64,000 nt of DNA from Desmodus rotundus (lineage: Eukaryota > Chordata > Mammalia > Chiroptera > Phyllostomidae): the NCBI RefSeq assembly GCF_022682495.2, contig NW_026527533.1, positions 1 through 64,000 of the forward strand, read 5' to 3'. The translations under genes were made by a program, and so were the position numbers. Positions 34,582-47,580 of the stretch are shown one piece after another (positions within the stretch are counted from its first letter, which is position 1; each line of letters starts with the position of its first letter). The notes beneath the pieces were generated by a model. It did no database searches and was not told the DNA's origin. It was given only the letters and a program-made list of their open reading frames with translations.

Positions 34582-35146
34582 TCACAGCAGTTTTACAGGG
34601 TCCCTGCGCACCTGTTCGGGGAAACAGCGGCCCTCCCTGCCACTCAGAGGACCGCACGATTTCCCACAGGCCACACTGCCTAGCAGTACCTTCAGCCCCG
34701 CACAGACAGTGTGCTAAGGACAGACTTGGGTACCGGGGGCATGGGCGGGGGATTTCCCATGGAACTCTCTAAGGGCCCGGTGCCCTGTGTGGCCCGGGGA
34801 GTGCCCATGCCGTTCCTTGACCCCGCAGGACACTTGCATCCAGCAATAAGCAGCCCTCTGCCTCCACGGGGCTCAAACACCTGGGCCCGGTGTGCGGGCA
34901 CCTGGCGTACGTGGAGGGAAACCCGCAGACCCCTCTGGCGCGAACCCACCACTGCGAAGATCCCCCTTTTCTTCCATCCGTAAAGGGGTCACGCTTGAGG
35001 AGTGGAGGAACATGGGGAGGCCCCCAGGAGATGGCTTTTCTCCGAGCCGCGGCTGGCTCGTTTCGGGCCTATACGTGGGCCGCGCATGCGCACTCAGGCT
35101 CCCAAGCACACACCTCCCTCGGCTAACCTGACCCACCCTTTAGAGG
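34582..35146 (+). repeat. Monomer 45, A-S1
   Basis: First monomer of the 4,719-bp repeat; its partner is monomer 51. End 'ggctaacctgacc'. Confidence 0.93.
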
Positions 35147-36100
35147 TCACAGCAGTTCCACAGGGTCCCTGGGCACCTGTCCGTGGACACAGGAGCCCTC
35201 CCTGCCACCTAGAGGACCACGCGATTTCCCCTGGGGAACACTGCCCAGAAGCACTCCCAGCCTCGCACAGACACTGTACGCAGGATAGACTTGTGGACCA
35301 GGGGCCTGGGCGGGGAATTTTCCAGGGAACTCTCTAAAGGCCAGGTGCCCTCTGTCGCCCTGGGAGTGCCCACGCCTTCCCTTAACCCTGCAGGACACTA
35401 TCATCCAGCAATAAGCAGCCCTCTGCCTCCACGGGGCTCAAACACCTGGGCCCATTGTGCGAGCACCTGGCGTACGTGCAGGCAAACCCGCAGACCCCTC
35501 TGGCCCGAACCCACCACTGCGAAGATCCCCCTTTTCTTCCATCCGTAAAGGGGTCCTCCTTGAGAGGTGGAGGAACATGGGAGGCCCCCAGGAGATGGCT
35601 TTTCTCCGAGCCGCGGCTGGCTCATTTCGGGCGTATAAGTGGGCCGCGCATGCGCACTCAGGCTCCCCACCACAAGCCTCCCTCGGGTCACGGGACCCAC
35701 CCTTGATGTGTCTCCTGAACCACCGTTGAGGGGTCACGTGACCCACCCCTGAGGGGTCACGTGACCCACCCCTGAGGGGTCTTGTGACCCACCCCACAGG
35801 GGTCACGTGACCCACCCCGGAGGGGTCACGTGACCCACCCCTGAGGGGTCTCGTGACCCACCCCTGAGGGGTCACGTGACCCACCCCTGAGGGGTCCCGT
35901 GACCCACCCCTGAGGGTTCGCATGACCCACCCTTGAGAGGTCTCGTGACCTACCCTTTTGGGGTCACGTGACCCACCCTTTTGGGGTCACATGACCCACC
36001 CTTGAGGGGTCTCGTGACCCACCCTTGAGGGGTCCCGTGAACCGCCCTTGGGAGGTCACGTTCCCCACCCTTAAGGGGTCACATGACCCACCTTGAGAGG
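35147..36100 (+). repeat. Monomer 46, B-P18
   Basis: 'gggcgtataagtggg' changes the base before TATA, and 'cccttgatgtg' sits at the P end. Both are shared only with monomer 52. Confidence 0.93.
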
Positions 36101-36665
36101 TCACAGCAGTTTTACAGGGTCCCTGCGCACCTGTTCGGGGAAACAGCGGCCCTCCCTGCCACTCAGAGGACCGCACGATTTCCCACAGGCCACTGTGCCT
36201 AGCAGTACCTTCAGCCCCGCACAGACAGTGTGCTAAGGACAGACTTGGGTACCGGGAGCATGGGCGGGGGATTTCCCATGGAACTCTCTAAGGGCCCGGT
36301 GCCCTGTGTGGCCCGGGGAGTGCCCATGCCGTTCCTTGACCCCGCAGGACACTTGCATCCAGCAATAAGCAGCCCTCTGCCCTCACGGGGCTCAAACACG
36401 TGGGCCCCGTGTGCGGGCACCTGGCGTACGTGGAGGCAAAACAGCAGACCCGTCTGGCGCGAACCCACCACTGCGAAGATCCCCCTTTTCTTCCATCCGT
36501 AAAGGGGTCACGCTTGAGGAGTGGAGGAACATGGGGAGGCCCCCAGGAGATGGCTTTTCTCCGAGCCGCGGCTGGCTCGTTTCGGGCCTATATGTGGTCC
36601 GCGCATGCGCACTCAGGCTCCCAAGCACACACCTCCCTCGGCTCACCTGACCCACCCTTTAGAGG
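36101..36665 (+). repeat. Monomer 47, A2-S1
   Basis: Has CTATATG and a new CACGTG inside the core (36397-36402), also found in monomers 65 and 81. Confidence 0.93.
36397..36402. promoter_or_regulatory. E-box gained inside a core
   Basis: A C to G change turns 'aaacacctggg' into 'aaacacgtggg', creating CACGTG away from the 23-bp tracts. The same change is at 50212-50217 and 62368-62373, so it has spread with copying. Confidence 0.4.
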
Positions 36666-37529
36666 TCACAGCAGTTCCACAGGGTCCCTGGGCACCTGTC
36701 CGTGGACACAGGAGCCCTCCCTGCCACCTAGAGGACCACGCGATTTCCCCTGGGGAACACTGCCCAGAAGCACTCCCAGCCTCGCACAGACACTGTACGC
36801 AGGATAGACTTGTGGACCAGGGGCCTGGGCGGGGAATTTTCCAGGGAACTCTCTAAAGGCCAGGTGCCCTCTGTCGCCCTGGGAGTGCCCATGCCTTCCC
36901 TTAACCCTGCAGGACACTATCATCCAGCAATAAGCAGCCCTCTGCCTCCACGGGGCTCAAACACCTGGGCCCATTGTGCGAGCACCTGGCGTACGTGCAG
37001 GCAAACACGCAGACCCCTCTGGCCCTAACCAACCACTGCGAAGATCCCCCTTTTCTTCCATCCGTAAAGGGGTCCTCCTTGAGGAGTGGAGGAACATGGG
37101 GAGGCCCCCAGGAGATGGCTTTTCTCCGAGCCGCGGCTGGCTCATTTCGGGCCTATAAGTGGGCCGCGCGTGCGCACTCAGGCTCCCCACCACAAGCCTC
37201 CCTCGGGTCACGGGACCCACCCTTGACGTGTCTCCTGAACCACCGTTGAGGGTTCACGGCACCCACCCCTGAGGGGTCAGGTGACCCACCCCTGAGGGGT
37301 CAAGTGACCCACCCCTGAGGGGTCTCGTGACCCACCCCTGAGGGGTCACGTGACCCACTACTGGGGGGTCACGTGACCCACACCTGAGGGGTCTCGTGAC
37401 CCACCCCACAGGGGTCACGTGACCCACCCCTGAGGGGTCACATGACCCACCCTTGAGGGGTCTCGTGACCTACCCTTTTGGGGTCACGTGACCCACCCTT
37501 GAGGGGTCTCGTGACCCACCCTTGAGGGG
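36666..37529 (+). repeat. Monomer 48, B-P14
   Basis: B core with 'taaccaaccactg'. P end with 'gagggttcacggc'. Confidence 0.93.
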
Positions 37530-38392
37530 TCACAGCAGTTTTACAGGGTCCCTGCGCACCTGTTCGGGGAAACAGCAGCCCTCCCTGCCACTCAGAGGAC
37601 CGCACGATTTCCCACAGGCCACACTGCCTAGCAGTACCTTCAGCCCCGCACAGACAGTGTGCTAAGGACAGACTTGGGTACCGGGGGCATGGGCGGGGGA
37701 TTTCCCATGGAACTCTCTAAGGGCCCGGTGCCCTGTGTGGCCCGGGGAGTGCCCATGCCGTTCCTTGACCCCGCAGGACACTTGCATCCAGCAATAAGCA
37801 GCCCTCTGCCTCCACGGGGCTCAAACACCTGGGCCCGGTGAGCGGGCACCTGGCGTACGTGGAGGCAAACCCGCAGACCCCTCTGGCGCGAACCCACCAC
37901 TGCGAAGATCCCCCTTTTCTTCCATCCGTAAAGGGGTCCTCCTTGAGGAGTGGAGGAACATGGGGAGGCCCCCAGGAGATGGCTTTTCTCCGAGCCGCGG
38001 CTGGCTCCTTTCGGGCCTATACGTGGGCCGCGCGTGCGCACTCAGGCTCCCCACAACAGGCCTCCCTCGGGTCACGGGACCCACCCTTGAGGTGTCTCCT
38101 GACCCACCCTTGAGGGGTCACGTGACCCACCCCCGAGGGGTCACGTGACCCATACCGGAGGGGTGACGGGACCCACCCCTGGGGGTCTCGTGACGCACCC
38201 CTGAGGGGTCACGTGACCCACCCCTGGGGGGTCTCGTGACCGATCCTTGAGGGGTCACGTGACCCACCCCTGAGGGGTCACGTGACCCACCCTTGAGGGG
38301 TTTTGTGACCCACCCTTTTGGGGTCTCGTGACCCACCCTTGGGAGGTCACCTGTCCCAGCCTGGAGGGGTCAGGTGACCCGCCCTTGAGAGG
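37530..38392 (+). repeat. Monomer 49, A-Q14
   Basis: A core with a Q end, like monomer 43. Private 'cccggtgagcggg'; the tract is one unit shorter than that of monomer 43. Confidence 0.93.
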
Positions 38393-39300
38393 TCACAGCA
38401 GTATCACAGGGTCACTGCGCAAGGGTCCATGGAAACAGAAGCCCTCCCTGCCACTCAGAGGACCGCGCGATTTCCCCTAGGCAACACTGCCCAGCAGCAC
38501 TCTCAGCCCCGCACAGACAGTGTGCAAAGGACAGACTTGGATACCGGGGGCCTGGGCGGGGGATTTTCCATGGAACTCTCGGAGGGCCCGGTGCCCTGTG
38601 TCGCCCGGGAGTGCCCATGCCCTTCCTTGACCCCGCAGGACACTTGCATCCAGCAATAAGCAGCCGTCTACCTCCACGGGGCTCAAACACCTGGGCCCGG
38701 TGTGCGGGACCTGGCATACGTGGAGGCAAACCCCCTGAACCCTCTGGCCCGAACCCACCACTGCGAAGATCCCCCTTTTCTTCCATCCTTAAAGGGGCCC
38801 TCCCTGGGGAGTGGAGGAACAAGGGGAGGCCCCCAGGAGATGGCTTTTCTCCGAGCCGGGGCTGGCTCATTTCGGGCCTATAAGTGGGCCTCGCGTGCGC
38901 ACTCAGGCTCCCCACCACAAGCCTCCCTCGGGTCACGGGACCCACCCTTGACGTGTCTCCTGAACCACCGTTGAGGGGTCACGTCACCCACCCCTGAGGG
39001 GTCACGTGACCCACCCCTGAGGGGTCTCGTGACCCACCCCACAGGGGTCACGTGACCCAACCCTGAGGCGTCACGTGAACCAACCCTGAGGGGTCACGTG
39101 ACCCACCCCTGAGGGATCACGTGACCCACTCCTGGGGGGTCACGTGACCCACCCCCGAGGGGTCTCGTGACCCACCCTTGAGGGCTCTCGTGACCCACCC
39201 CTGAGGGGTCACGTGACCCACCGTTGAGGGGTCTCGTGACCTACACTTTTGGGGTCACGTGACCCACCCTTGAGGGGTCTCGTGACCCACCCTTGAGGGG
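38393..39300 (+). repeat. Monomer 50, C-P16
   Basis: Near copy of monomer 44, with 'gcgcaagggtcc' private and two fewer tract units. Confidence 0.93.
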
Positions 39301-39865
39301 TCACAGCAGTTTTACAGGGTCCCTGCGCACCTGTTCGGGGAAACAGCGGCCCTCCCTGCCACTCAGAGGACCGCACGATTTCCCACAGGCCACACTGCCT
39401 AGCAGTACCTTCAGCCCCGCACAGACAGTGTGCTAAGGACAGACTTGGGTACCGGGGGCATGGGCGGGGGATTTCCCATGGAACTCTCTAAGGGCCCGGT
39501 GCCCTGTGTGGCCCGGGGAGTGCCCATGCCGTTCCTTGACCCCGCAGGACACTTGCATCCAGCAATAAGCAGCCCTCTGCCTCCACGGGGCTCAAACACC
39601 TGGGCCCGGTGTGCGGGCACCTGGCGTACGTGGAGGGAAACCCGCAGACCCCTCTGGCGCGAACCCACCACTGCGAAGATCCCCCTTTTCTTCCATCCGT
39701 AAAGGGGTCACGCTTGAGGAGTGGAGGAACATGGGGAGGCCCCCAGGAGATGGCTTTTCTCCGAGCCGCGGCTGGCTCGTTTCGGGCCTATACGTGGGCC
39801 GCGCATGCGCACTCAGGCTCCCAAGCACACACCTCCCTCGGCTAACCTGACCCACCCTTTAGAGG
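39301..39865 (+). repeat. Monomer 51, A-S1
   Basis: Copy of monomer 45 at 4,719 bp. Confidence 0.93.
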
Positions 39866-40819
39866 TCACAGCAGTTCCACAGGGTCCCTGGGCACCTGTC
39901 CGTGGACACAGGAGCCCTCCCTGCCACCTAGAGGACCACGCGATTTCCCCTGGGGAACACTGCCCAGAAGCACTCCCAGCCTCGCACAGACACTGTACGC
40001 AGGATAGACTTGTGGACCAGGGGCCTGGGCGGGGAATTTTCCAGGGAACTCTCTAAAGGCCAGGTGCCCTCTGTCGCCCTGGGAGTGCCCACGCCTTCCC
40101 TTAACCCTGCAGGACACTATCATCCAGCAATAAGCAGCCCTCTGCCTCCACGGGGCTCAAACACCTGGGCCCATTGTGCGAGCACCTGGCGTACGTGCAG
40201 GCAAACCCGCAGACCCCTCTGGCCCGAACCCACCACTGCGAAGATCCCCCTTTTCTTCCATCCGTAAAGGGGTCCTCCTTGAGAGGTGGAGGAACATGGG
40301 AGGCCCCCAGGAGATGGCTTTTCTCCGAGCCGCGGCTGGCTCATTTCGGGCGTATAAGTGGGCCGCGCATGCGCACTCAGGCTCCCCACCACAAGCCTCC
40401 CTCGGGTCACGGGACCCACCCTTGATGTGTCTCCTGAACCACCGTTGAGGGGTCACGTGACCCACCCCTGAGGGGTCACGTGACCCACCCCTGAGGGGTC
40501 TTGTGACCCACCCCACAGGGGTCACGTGACCCACCCCGGAGGGGTCACGTGACCCACCCCTGAGGGGTCTCGTGACCCACCCCTGAGGGGTCACGTGACC
40601 CACCCCTGAGGGGTCCCGTGACCCACCCCTGAGGGTTCGCATGACCCACCCTTGAGAGGTCTCGTGACCTACCCTTTTGGGGTCACGTGACCCACCCTTT
40701 TGGGGTCACATGACCCACCCTTGAGGGGTCTCGTGACCCACCCTTGAGGGGTCCCGTGAACCGCCCTTGGGAGGTCACGTTCCCCACCCTTAAGGGGTCA
40801 CATGACCCACCTTGAGAGG
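39866..40819 (+). repeat. Monomer 52, B-P18
   Basis: Copy of monomer 46 with the same 'gcgtataag' and 'cttgatgtg'. Confidence 0.93.
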
Positions 40820-41384
40820 TCACAGCAGTTTTACAGGGTCCCTGCGCACCTGTTCGGGGAAACAGCGGCCCTCCCTGCCACTCAGAGGACCGCACGATTT
40901 CCCACAGGCCACTGTGCCTAGCAGTACCTTCAGCCCCGCACAGACAGTGTGCTAAGGACAGACTTGGGTACCGGGAGCATGGGCGGGGGATTTCCCATGG
41001 AACTCTCTAAGGGCCCGGTGCCCTGTGTGGCCCGGGGAGTGCCCATGCCGTTCCTTGACCCCGCAGGACACTTGCATCCAGCAATAAGCAGCCCTCTGCC
41101 CTCACGGGGCTCAAACACCTGGGCCCCGTGTGCGGGCACCTGGCGTACGTGGAGGCAAAACAGCAGACCCGTCTGGCGCGAACCCACCACTGCGAAGATC
41201 CCCCTTTTCTTCCATACGTAAAGGGGTCACGCTTGAGGAGTGGAGGAACATGGGGAGGCCCCCAGGAGATGGCTTTTCTCCGAGCCGCGGCTGGCTCGTT
41301 TCGGGCCTATACGTGGTCCGCGCATGCGCACTCAGGCTCCCAAGCACACACCTCCCTCGGCTCACCTGACCCACCCTTTAGAGG
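40820..41384 (+). repeat. Monomer 53, A2-S1
   Basis: Aligned partner of monomer 47, but without the core E-box and CTATATG. Private 'ttccatacgtaaag'. Confidence 0.93.
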
Positions 41385-42293
41385 TCACAGCAGTTCCACA
41401 GGGTCCCTGGGCACCTGTCCGTGGACACAGGAGCCCTCCCTGCCACCTAGAGGACCACGCGATTTCCCCTGGGGAACACTGCCCAGAAGCACTCCCAGCC
41501 TCGCACAGACACTGTACGCAGGATAGACTTGTGGACCAGGGGCCTGGGCGGGGAATTTTCCAGGGAACTCTCTAAAGGCCAGGTGCCCTCTGTCGCCCTA
41601 GGAGTGCCCATGCCTTCCCTTAACCCTGCAGGACACTATCATCCAGCAATAAGCAGCCATCTGCCTCCACGGGGCTCAAACACCTGGGCCCATTGTGCGA
41701 GCACCTGGCGTACGTGCAGGCAAACACGCAGACCCCTCTGGCCCTAACCCACCACTGCGAAGATCCCCCTTTTCTTCCATCCGTAAAGGGGTCCTCCTTG
41801 AGGAGTGGAGGAACATGGGGAGGCCCCCAGGAGATGGCTTTTCTCCGAGCCGCGGCTGGCTCATTTCGGGCCTATAAGTGGGCCGCGCGTGCGCACTCAG
41901 GCTCCCCACCACAAGCCTCCCTCGGGTCACGGGACCCACCCTTGACGTGTCTCCTGAACCACCGTTGAGGGGTCACGGCACCCACCCCTGAGGGGTCAGG
42001 TGACCCACCCCTGAGGGGTCACGTGACCCACCCCGAGGGGTCTCGTGACCCACACCTGAGGGGTCACGTGACCTACTACTGGGGGGTCACGTGACCCACA
42101 TCTGAGGGGTCTCGTGACCCACCCCACAGGGGTCACGTGACCCACCCCTGAGGGGTCACATGACCCACCCTTGAGGGGTCTCGTGACCTACCCTTTTGGG
42201 GTCACGTGACCCACCCTTGAGGGGTCTCGTGACCTACCCTTTTGGGGTCACGTGACCCACCCTTGAGGGGTCTCGTGACCCACCCTTGAGGGG
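41385..42293 (+). repeat. Monomer 54, B-P16
   Basis: B core with 'cagccatctgcc', shared with monomer 63. One tract unit is 1 bp short ('caccccgagggg'). Confidence 0.93.
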
Positions 42294-42858
42294 TCACAGC
42301 AGTTTTACAGGGTCCCTGCGCACCTGTTCGGGGAAACAGCAGCCCTCCCTGCCACTCAGAGGACCGCACGATTTCCCACAGGCCACATTGCCTAGCAGTA
42401 CCTTCAGCCCCGCACAGACAGTGTGCTAAGGACAGACTTGGGTACCGGGGGCATGGGCGGGGGATTTCCCATGGAACTCTCTAAGGGCCCGGTGCCCTGT
42501 GTGGCCCGGGGAGTGCCCATGCCGTTCCTTGACCCCGCAGGACACTTGCATCCAGCAATAAGCAGCCCTCTGCCTCCACGGGGCTCAAACACCTGGGCCC
42601 GGTGTGCGGGCACCTGGCCTACGTGGAGGCAAACCCGCAGACCCCTCTGGCGCGAACCCACCACTGCGAAGATCCCCCTTTTCTTCCATCCGTAAAGGGG
42701 TCCTCCTTGAGGAGTGGAGGAACATGGGGAGGCCCCCAGGAGATGGCTTTTCTCCGAGCCGCGGCTGGCTCCTTTCGGGCCTATACGTGGGCCGCGCATG
42801 CGCACTCAGGCTCCCAAGCACACACCTCCCTCGGCTCACCTGACCCACCCTTTAGAGG
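42294..42858 (+). repeat. Monomer 55, A-S1
   Basis: A core with private 'cctggcctacgtgg' and 'ggccacattgcc'. Confidence 0.93.
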
Positions 42859-43722
42859 TCACAGCAGTTCCACAGGGTCCCTGGGCACCTGTCCGTGGAC
42901 ACAGGAGCCCTCCCTGCCACCTAAAGGACCACGCGATTTCCGCTGGGGAACACTGGCCAGAAGCACTCCCAGCCTCGCACAGAAACTGTGCGCAGGATAG
43001 ACTTGTGGACCAGGGGCCTGGGCGGGGAATTTTCCAGGGAGCTCTCAAAAGGCCAGGTGCCCTCTGTCGCCCTGGGAGTGCCCATGGCATCCCTTAACCC
43101 TGCAGGATACTATCATCCAGCAATAAGCAGCCCTCTGCCTCCACGGGGCTCAAACACCTGGGCCCGTTGTGCGAGCACCTGGCGTTCCTGCAGGCAAACC
43201 CGCAGACCCCTCTGGCCCGAACCAACCACTGGGAAGATCCCACTTTTCTTCCATCCGTAAAGGGGTCCTCCTTGAGGAGTGGAGGAACATGGGGAGGCCC
43301 CCAGGAGATGGCTTTTCTCCGAGCCGCGGCTGGCTCCTTTCGGGCCTATACGTGGGCCGCGCGTGCGCACTCAGGCTCCCCACAACAGGCCTCCCTCGGG
43401 TCACGGGACCCACCCTTGAGGTGTCTCCTGACCCACCCTTGAGGGGTCACGTGACCCACCCCCGAGGGGTCACGTGACCCACCCTCGAGGGGTCACGTGA
43501 CCCACACCGGAGGGGTCACGGGACCCACCCCTGGGGGGTCTCGTGACCGACCCTTGAGGGGTCACGTGACCCACCCCTGAGGGGTCACGTGACCCACCCT
43601 TGAGGGGTTTTGTGACCCACCCTTTTGGGGTCACGTGACCCACCCTTGAGGGGTCTCGTGACCTACCCTTTTGGGGTCACGTGACCCACCCTTGAGGGGT
43701 CTCGTGACCCACCCTTGAGGGG
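42859..43722 (+). repeat. Monomer 56, B-Q14
   Basis: Q-type B core with 'gggagctctcaaaagg' and 'cccatggcatcc'. Although Q, it is followed by A: its tract switches from pre-C to pre-A units. Confidence 0.93.
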
Positions 43723-44287
43723 TCACAGCAGTTTTACAGGGTCCCTGCGCACCTGTTCGGGGAAACAGCAGCCCTCCCTGCCACTCAGAGGACCGCACGA
43801 TTTCCCACAGGCCACACTGCCTAGCAGTACCTTCAGCCCCGCACAGACAGTGTGCTAAGGACAGACTTGGGTACCGGGGGCATGGGCGGGGGATTTCCCA
43901 TGGAACTCTCTAAAGGCCCGGTGCCCTGTGTGGCCCGGGGAGTGCCCATGCCGTTCCTTGACCCCGCAGGACACTTGCATCCAGCAATAAGCAGCCCTCT
44001 GCCTCCACGGGGCTCAAACACCTGGGCCCGGTGTGCGGGCACCTGGCGTACGTGGAGGGAAACCCGCAGACCCCTCTGGCGCGAACCCACCACTGCGAAG
44101 ATCCCCCTTTTCTTCCATCCGTAAAGGGGTCACGCTTGAGGAGTGGAGGAACATGGGGAGGCCCCCAGGAGATGGCTTTTCTCCGAGCCGCGGCTGGCTC
44201 GTTTCGGGCCTATATGTGGGCCGCGCATGCGCACTCAGGCTCCCAAGCACACACCTCCCTCGGCTCACCTGACCCACCCTTTAGAGG
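43723..44287 (+). repeat. Monomer 57, A-S1
   Basis: A core with CTATATG followed by 'tgggcc'; ATGC-type NRF1. Confidence 0.93.
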
Positions 44288-45264
44288 TCACAGCAGTTCC
44301 ACAGGGTCCCTGGGCACCTGTCCGTGGACACAGGAGCCCTCCCTGCCACCTAGAGGACCACGCGATTTCCCCTGGGGAACACTGCCCAGAAGCACTCCCA
44401 CCCTCGCACAGACACTGTACGCAGGATAGACTTGTGGACCAGGGGCCTGGGCGGGGAATTTTCCAGGGAACTCTCTAAAGGCCAGGTGCACTCTGTCGCC
44501 CTGGGAGTGCCCACGCCTTCCCTTAACCCTGCAGGACACTATCATCCAGCAATAAGCAGCCCTCTGCCTCCACGGGGCTCAAACACCTGGGCCCATTGTG
44601 CGAGCACCTGGCGTACGTGCAGGCAAACCCGCAGACCCCTCTGGCCCGAACCCACCACTGCGAAGATCCCCCTTTTCTTCCATCCGTAAAGGGGTCCTCC
44701 TTGAGAGGTGGAGGAACATGGGAGGCCCCCAGGAGATGGCTTTTCTCGGAGCCGCGGCTGGCTCATTTCGGGCCTATAAGTGGGCCGCGCATGCGCACTC
44801 AGGCTCCCCACCACAAGCCTCCCTCGGGTCACGGGACCCACCCTTGACGTGTCTCCTGAACCACCGTTGAGGGGTCACGTGACCCACCCCTGAGGGGTCA
44901 CGTGACCCACCCCTGAGGGGTCTTGTGACCCACCCCACAGGGGTCACGTGACCCACCCCGGAGGGGTCACGTGACCCACCCCTGAGGGGTCTCGTGACCC
45001 ACCCCTGAGGGGTCACGTGACCCACCCCTGAGGGGTCCCTTGACCCACCCCTGAGGGGTCACGTGACCCACCCCTGAGGGTTCGCATGACCCACCCTTGA
45101 GAGGTCTCGTGACCTACCCTTTTGGGGTCACGTGACCCACCCTTTTGGGGTCACATGACCCACCCTTGAGGGGTCTCGTGACCCACCCTTGAGGGGTCCC
45201 GTGAACCGCCCTTGGGAGGTCACGTTCCCCACCCTTAAGGGGTCACATGACCCACCTTGAGAGG
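44288..45264 (+). repeat. Monomer 58, B-P19
   Basis: B core with 'ctcccaccctcgcac', shared with monomers 69 and 74. Private 'ttctcggagcc'. Confidence 0.93.
44829..45264 (+). repeat. 23-bp tract, 19 units, T2 end
   Basis: Closely matches the 19-unit tract of monomer 69 and the 16-unit tract of monomer 74, which has lost exactly three units. Confidence 0.92.
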
Positions 45265-45829
45265 TCACAGCAGTTTTACAGGGTCCCTGCGCACCTGTTC
45301 GGGGAAACAGCGGCCCTCCCTGCCACTCAGAGGACCGCACGATTTCCCACAGGCCACTGTGCCTAGCAGTACCTTCAGCCCCGCACAGACAGTGTGCTAA
45401 GGACAGACTTGGGTACCGGGAGCATGGGCGGGGGATTTCCCATGGAACTCTCTAAGGGCCCGGTGCCCTGTGTGGCCCGGGGAGTGCCCATGCCGTTCCT
45501 TGACCCCGCAGGACACTTGCATCCAGCAATAAGCAGCCCTCTGCCCTCACGGGGCTCAAACACCTGGGCCCCGTGTGCGGGCACCTGGCGTACGTGGAGG
45601 CAAAACAGCAGACCCGTCTGGCGCGAACACACCACTGCGAAGATCCCCCTTTTCTTCCATCCGTAAAGGGGTCACGCTTGAGGAGTGGAGGAACATGGGG
45701 AGGCCCCCAGGAGATGGCTTTTCTCCCAGCCGCGGCTGGCTCGTTTCGGGCCTATACGTGGTCCGCGCATGCGCACTCAGGCTCCCAAGCACACACCTCC
45801 CTCGGCTCACCTGACCCACCCTTTAGAGG
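45265..45829 (+). repeat. Monomer 59, A2-S1
   Basis: 'gaacacaccac' and 'ttctcccagcc' are shared with monomers 70 and 75. Confidence 0.93.
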
Positions 45830-46739
45830 TCACAGCAGTTCCACAGGGTCCCTGGGCACCTGTCCGTGGACACAGGAGCCCTCCCTGCCACCTAGAGGAC
45901 CACGCGATTTCCCCTGGGGAACACTGCCCAGAAGCACTCCCAGCCTCGCACAGACACTGTACGCAGGATAGACTTGTGGACCAGGGGCCTGGGCGGGGAA
46001 TTTTCCAGGGAACTCTCTAAAGGCCAGGTGCCCTCTGTCGCCCTAGGAGTGCCCATGCCTTCCCTTAACCCTGCAGGACACTATCATCCAGCAATAAGCA
46101 GCCCTCTGCCTCCACGGGGCTCAAACACCTGGGCCCATTGTGCGAGCACCTGGCGTACGTGCAGGCAAAAACGCAGACCCCTCTGGCCCTAACCCACCAC
46201 TGCGAAGATCCCCCTTTTCTTCCATCCGTAAAGGGGTCCTCCTTGAGGAGTGGAGGAACATGGGGAGGCCCCCAGGAGATGGCTTTTCTCCGAGCCGCGG
46301 CTGGCTCATTTCGGGCCTATAAGTGGGCCGCGCGTGCGCACTCAGGCTCCCCACCACAAGCCTCCCTCGGGTCACGGGACCCACCCTTGACGTGTCTCCT
46401 GAACCACCGTTGAGGGGTCACGGCACCCACCCCTGAGGGGTCAGGTGACCCACCCCTGAGGGGTCACGTGACCCACCCCTGAGGGGTCTCGTGACCCACC
46501 CCTGAGGGGTCACGTGACCCACTACTGGGGGGTCACGTGACCCACACCTGAGGGGTCTCGTGACCCACCCCACAGGGGTCACGTGACCCACCCCTGAGGG
46601 GTCACATGACCCACCCTTGAGGGGTCTCGTGACCTACCCTTTTGGGGTCACGTGACCCACCATTCAGGGGTCTCGTGACCTACCCTTTTGGGGTCACGTG
46701 ACCCACCCTTCAGGGGTCTCGTTACCCACCCTTGAGGGG
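45830..46739 (+). repeat. Monomer 60, B-P16
   Basis: 'gcaaaaacgcag' is shared only with monomer 76. The tract has 'cattcagggg' and a private 'cgttaccc'. Confidence 0.93.
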
Positions 46740-47580
46740 TCACAGCAGTTTTACAGGGTCCCTGCGCACCTGTTCGGGGAAACAGCAGCCCTCCCTGCCA
46801 CTCAGAGGACCGCACGATTTCCCACAGGCCACACTGCCTAGCAGTACCTTCAGCCCCGCACAGACAGTGTGCTAAGGACAGACTTGGGTACCGGGGGCAT
46901 GGGCGGGGGATTTCCCATGGAACTCTCTAAGGGCCCGGTGCCCTGTGTGGCCCGGGGAGTGCCCATGCCGTTCCTTGACCCCGCAGGACACTTGCATCCA
47001 GCAATAAGCAGCCCTCTGCCTCCACGGGGCTCAAACACCTGGGCCCGGTGTGCGGGCACCTGGCGTACGTGGAGGCAAACCCGCAGACCCCTCTGGCCCG
47101 AACCCACCACTGGGAAGATCCCACTTTTCTTCCATCCGTAAAGGGGTCCTCCTTGAGGAGTGGAGGAACATGGGGAGGCCCCCAGGAGATGGCTTTTCTC
47201 CGAGCCGCGGCTGGCTCCTTTCGGGCCTATACGTGGGCCGCGCGTGCGCACTCAGGCTCCCCACAACAGGCCTCCCTCGGGTCACGGGACCCACCCTTGA
47301 GGTGTCTCCTGACCCACCCTTGAGGGGTCACGTGACCCACCCCCGAGGGGTCACGTGACCCACACCGGAGGGGTCACGGGACCCACGCCTGGGGGGTCTC
47401 GTGACCGACCCTTGAGGGGTCACGTGACCCACCCCTGAGGGGTCACGTGACCCACCCTTGAGGGGTTTTGTGACCCACCCTTTTGGGGTCACGTGACCCA
47501 CCCTTGAGGGGTCTCGTGACCTACCCTTTTGGGTTCACGTGACCCACCCTTGAGGGGTCTCGTGACCCACCCTTGAGGGG
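46740..47580 (+). repeat. Monomer 61, A-Q13
   Basis: A core, Q end with 'gggaagatcccac', followed by another A rather than C. 'ccacgcctgggggg' in the tract is shared with monomers 77 and 78. Confidence 0.93.
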
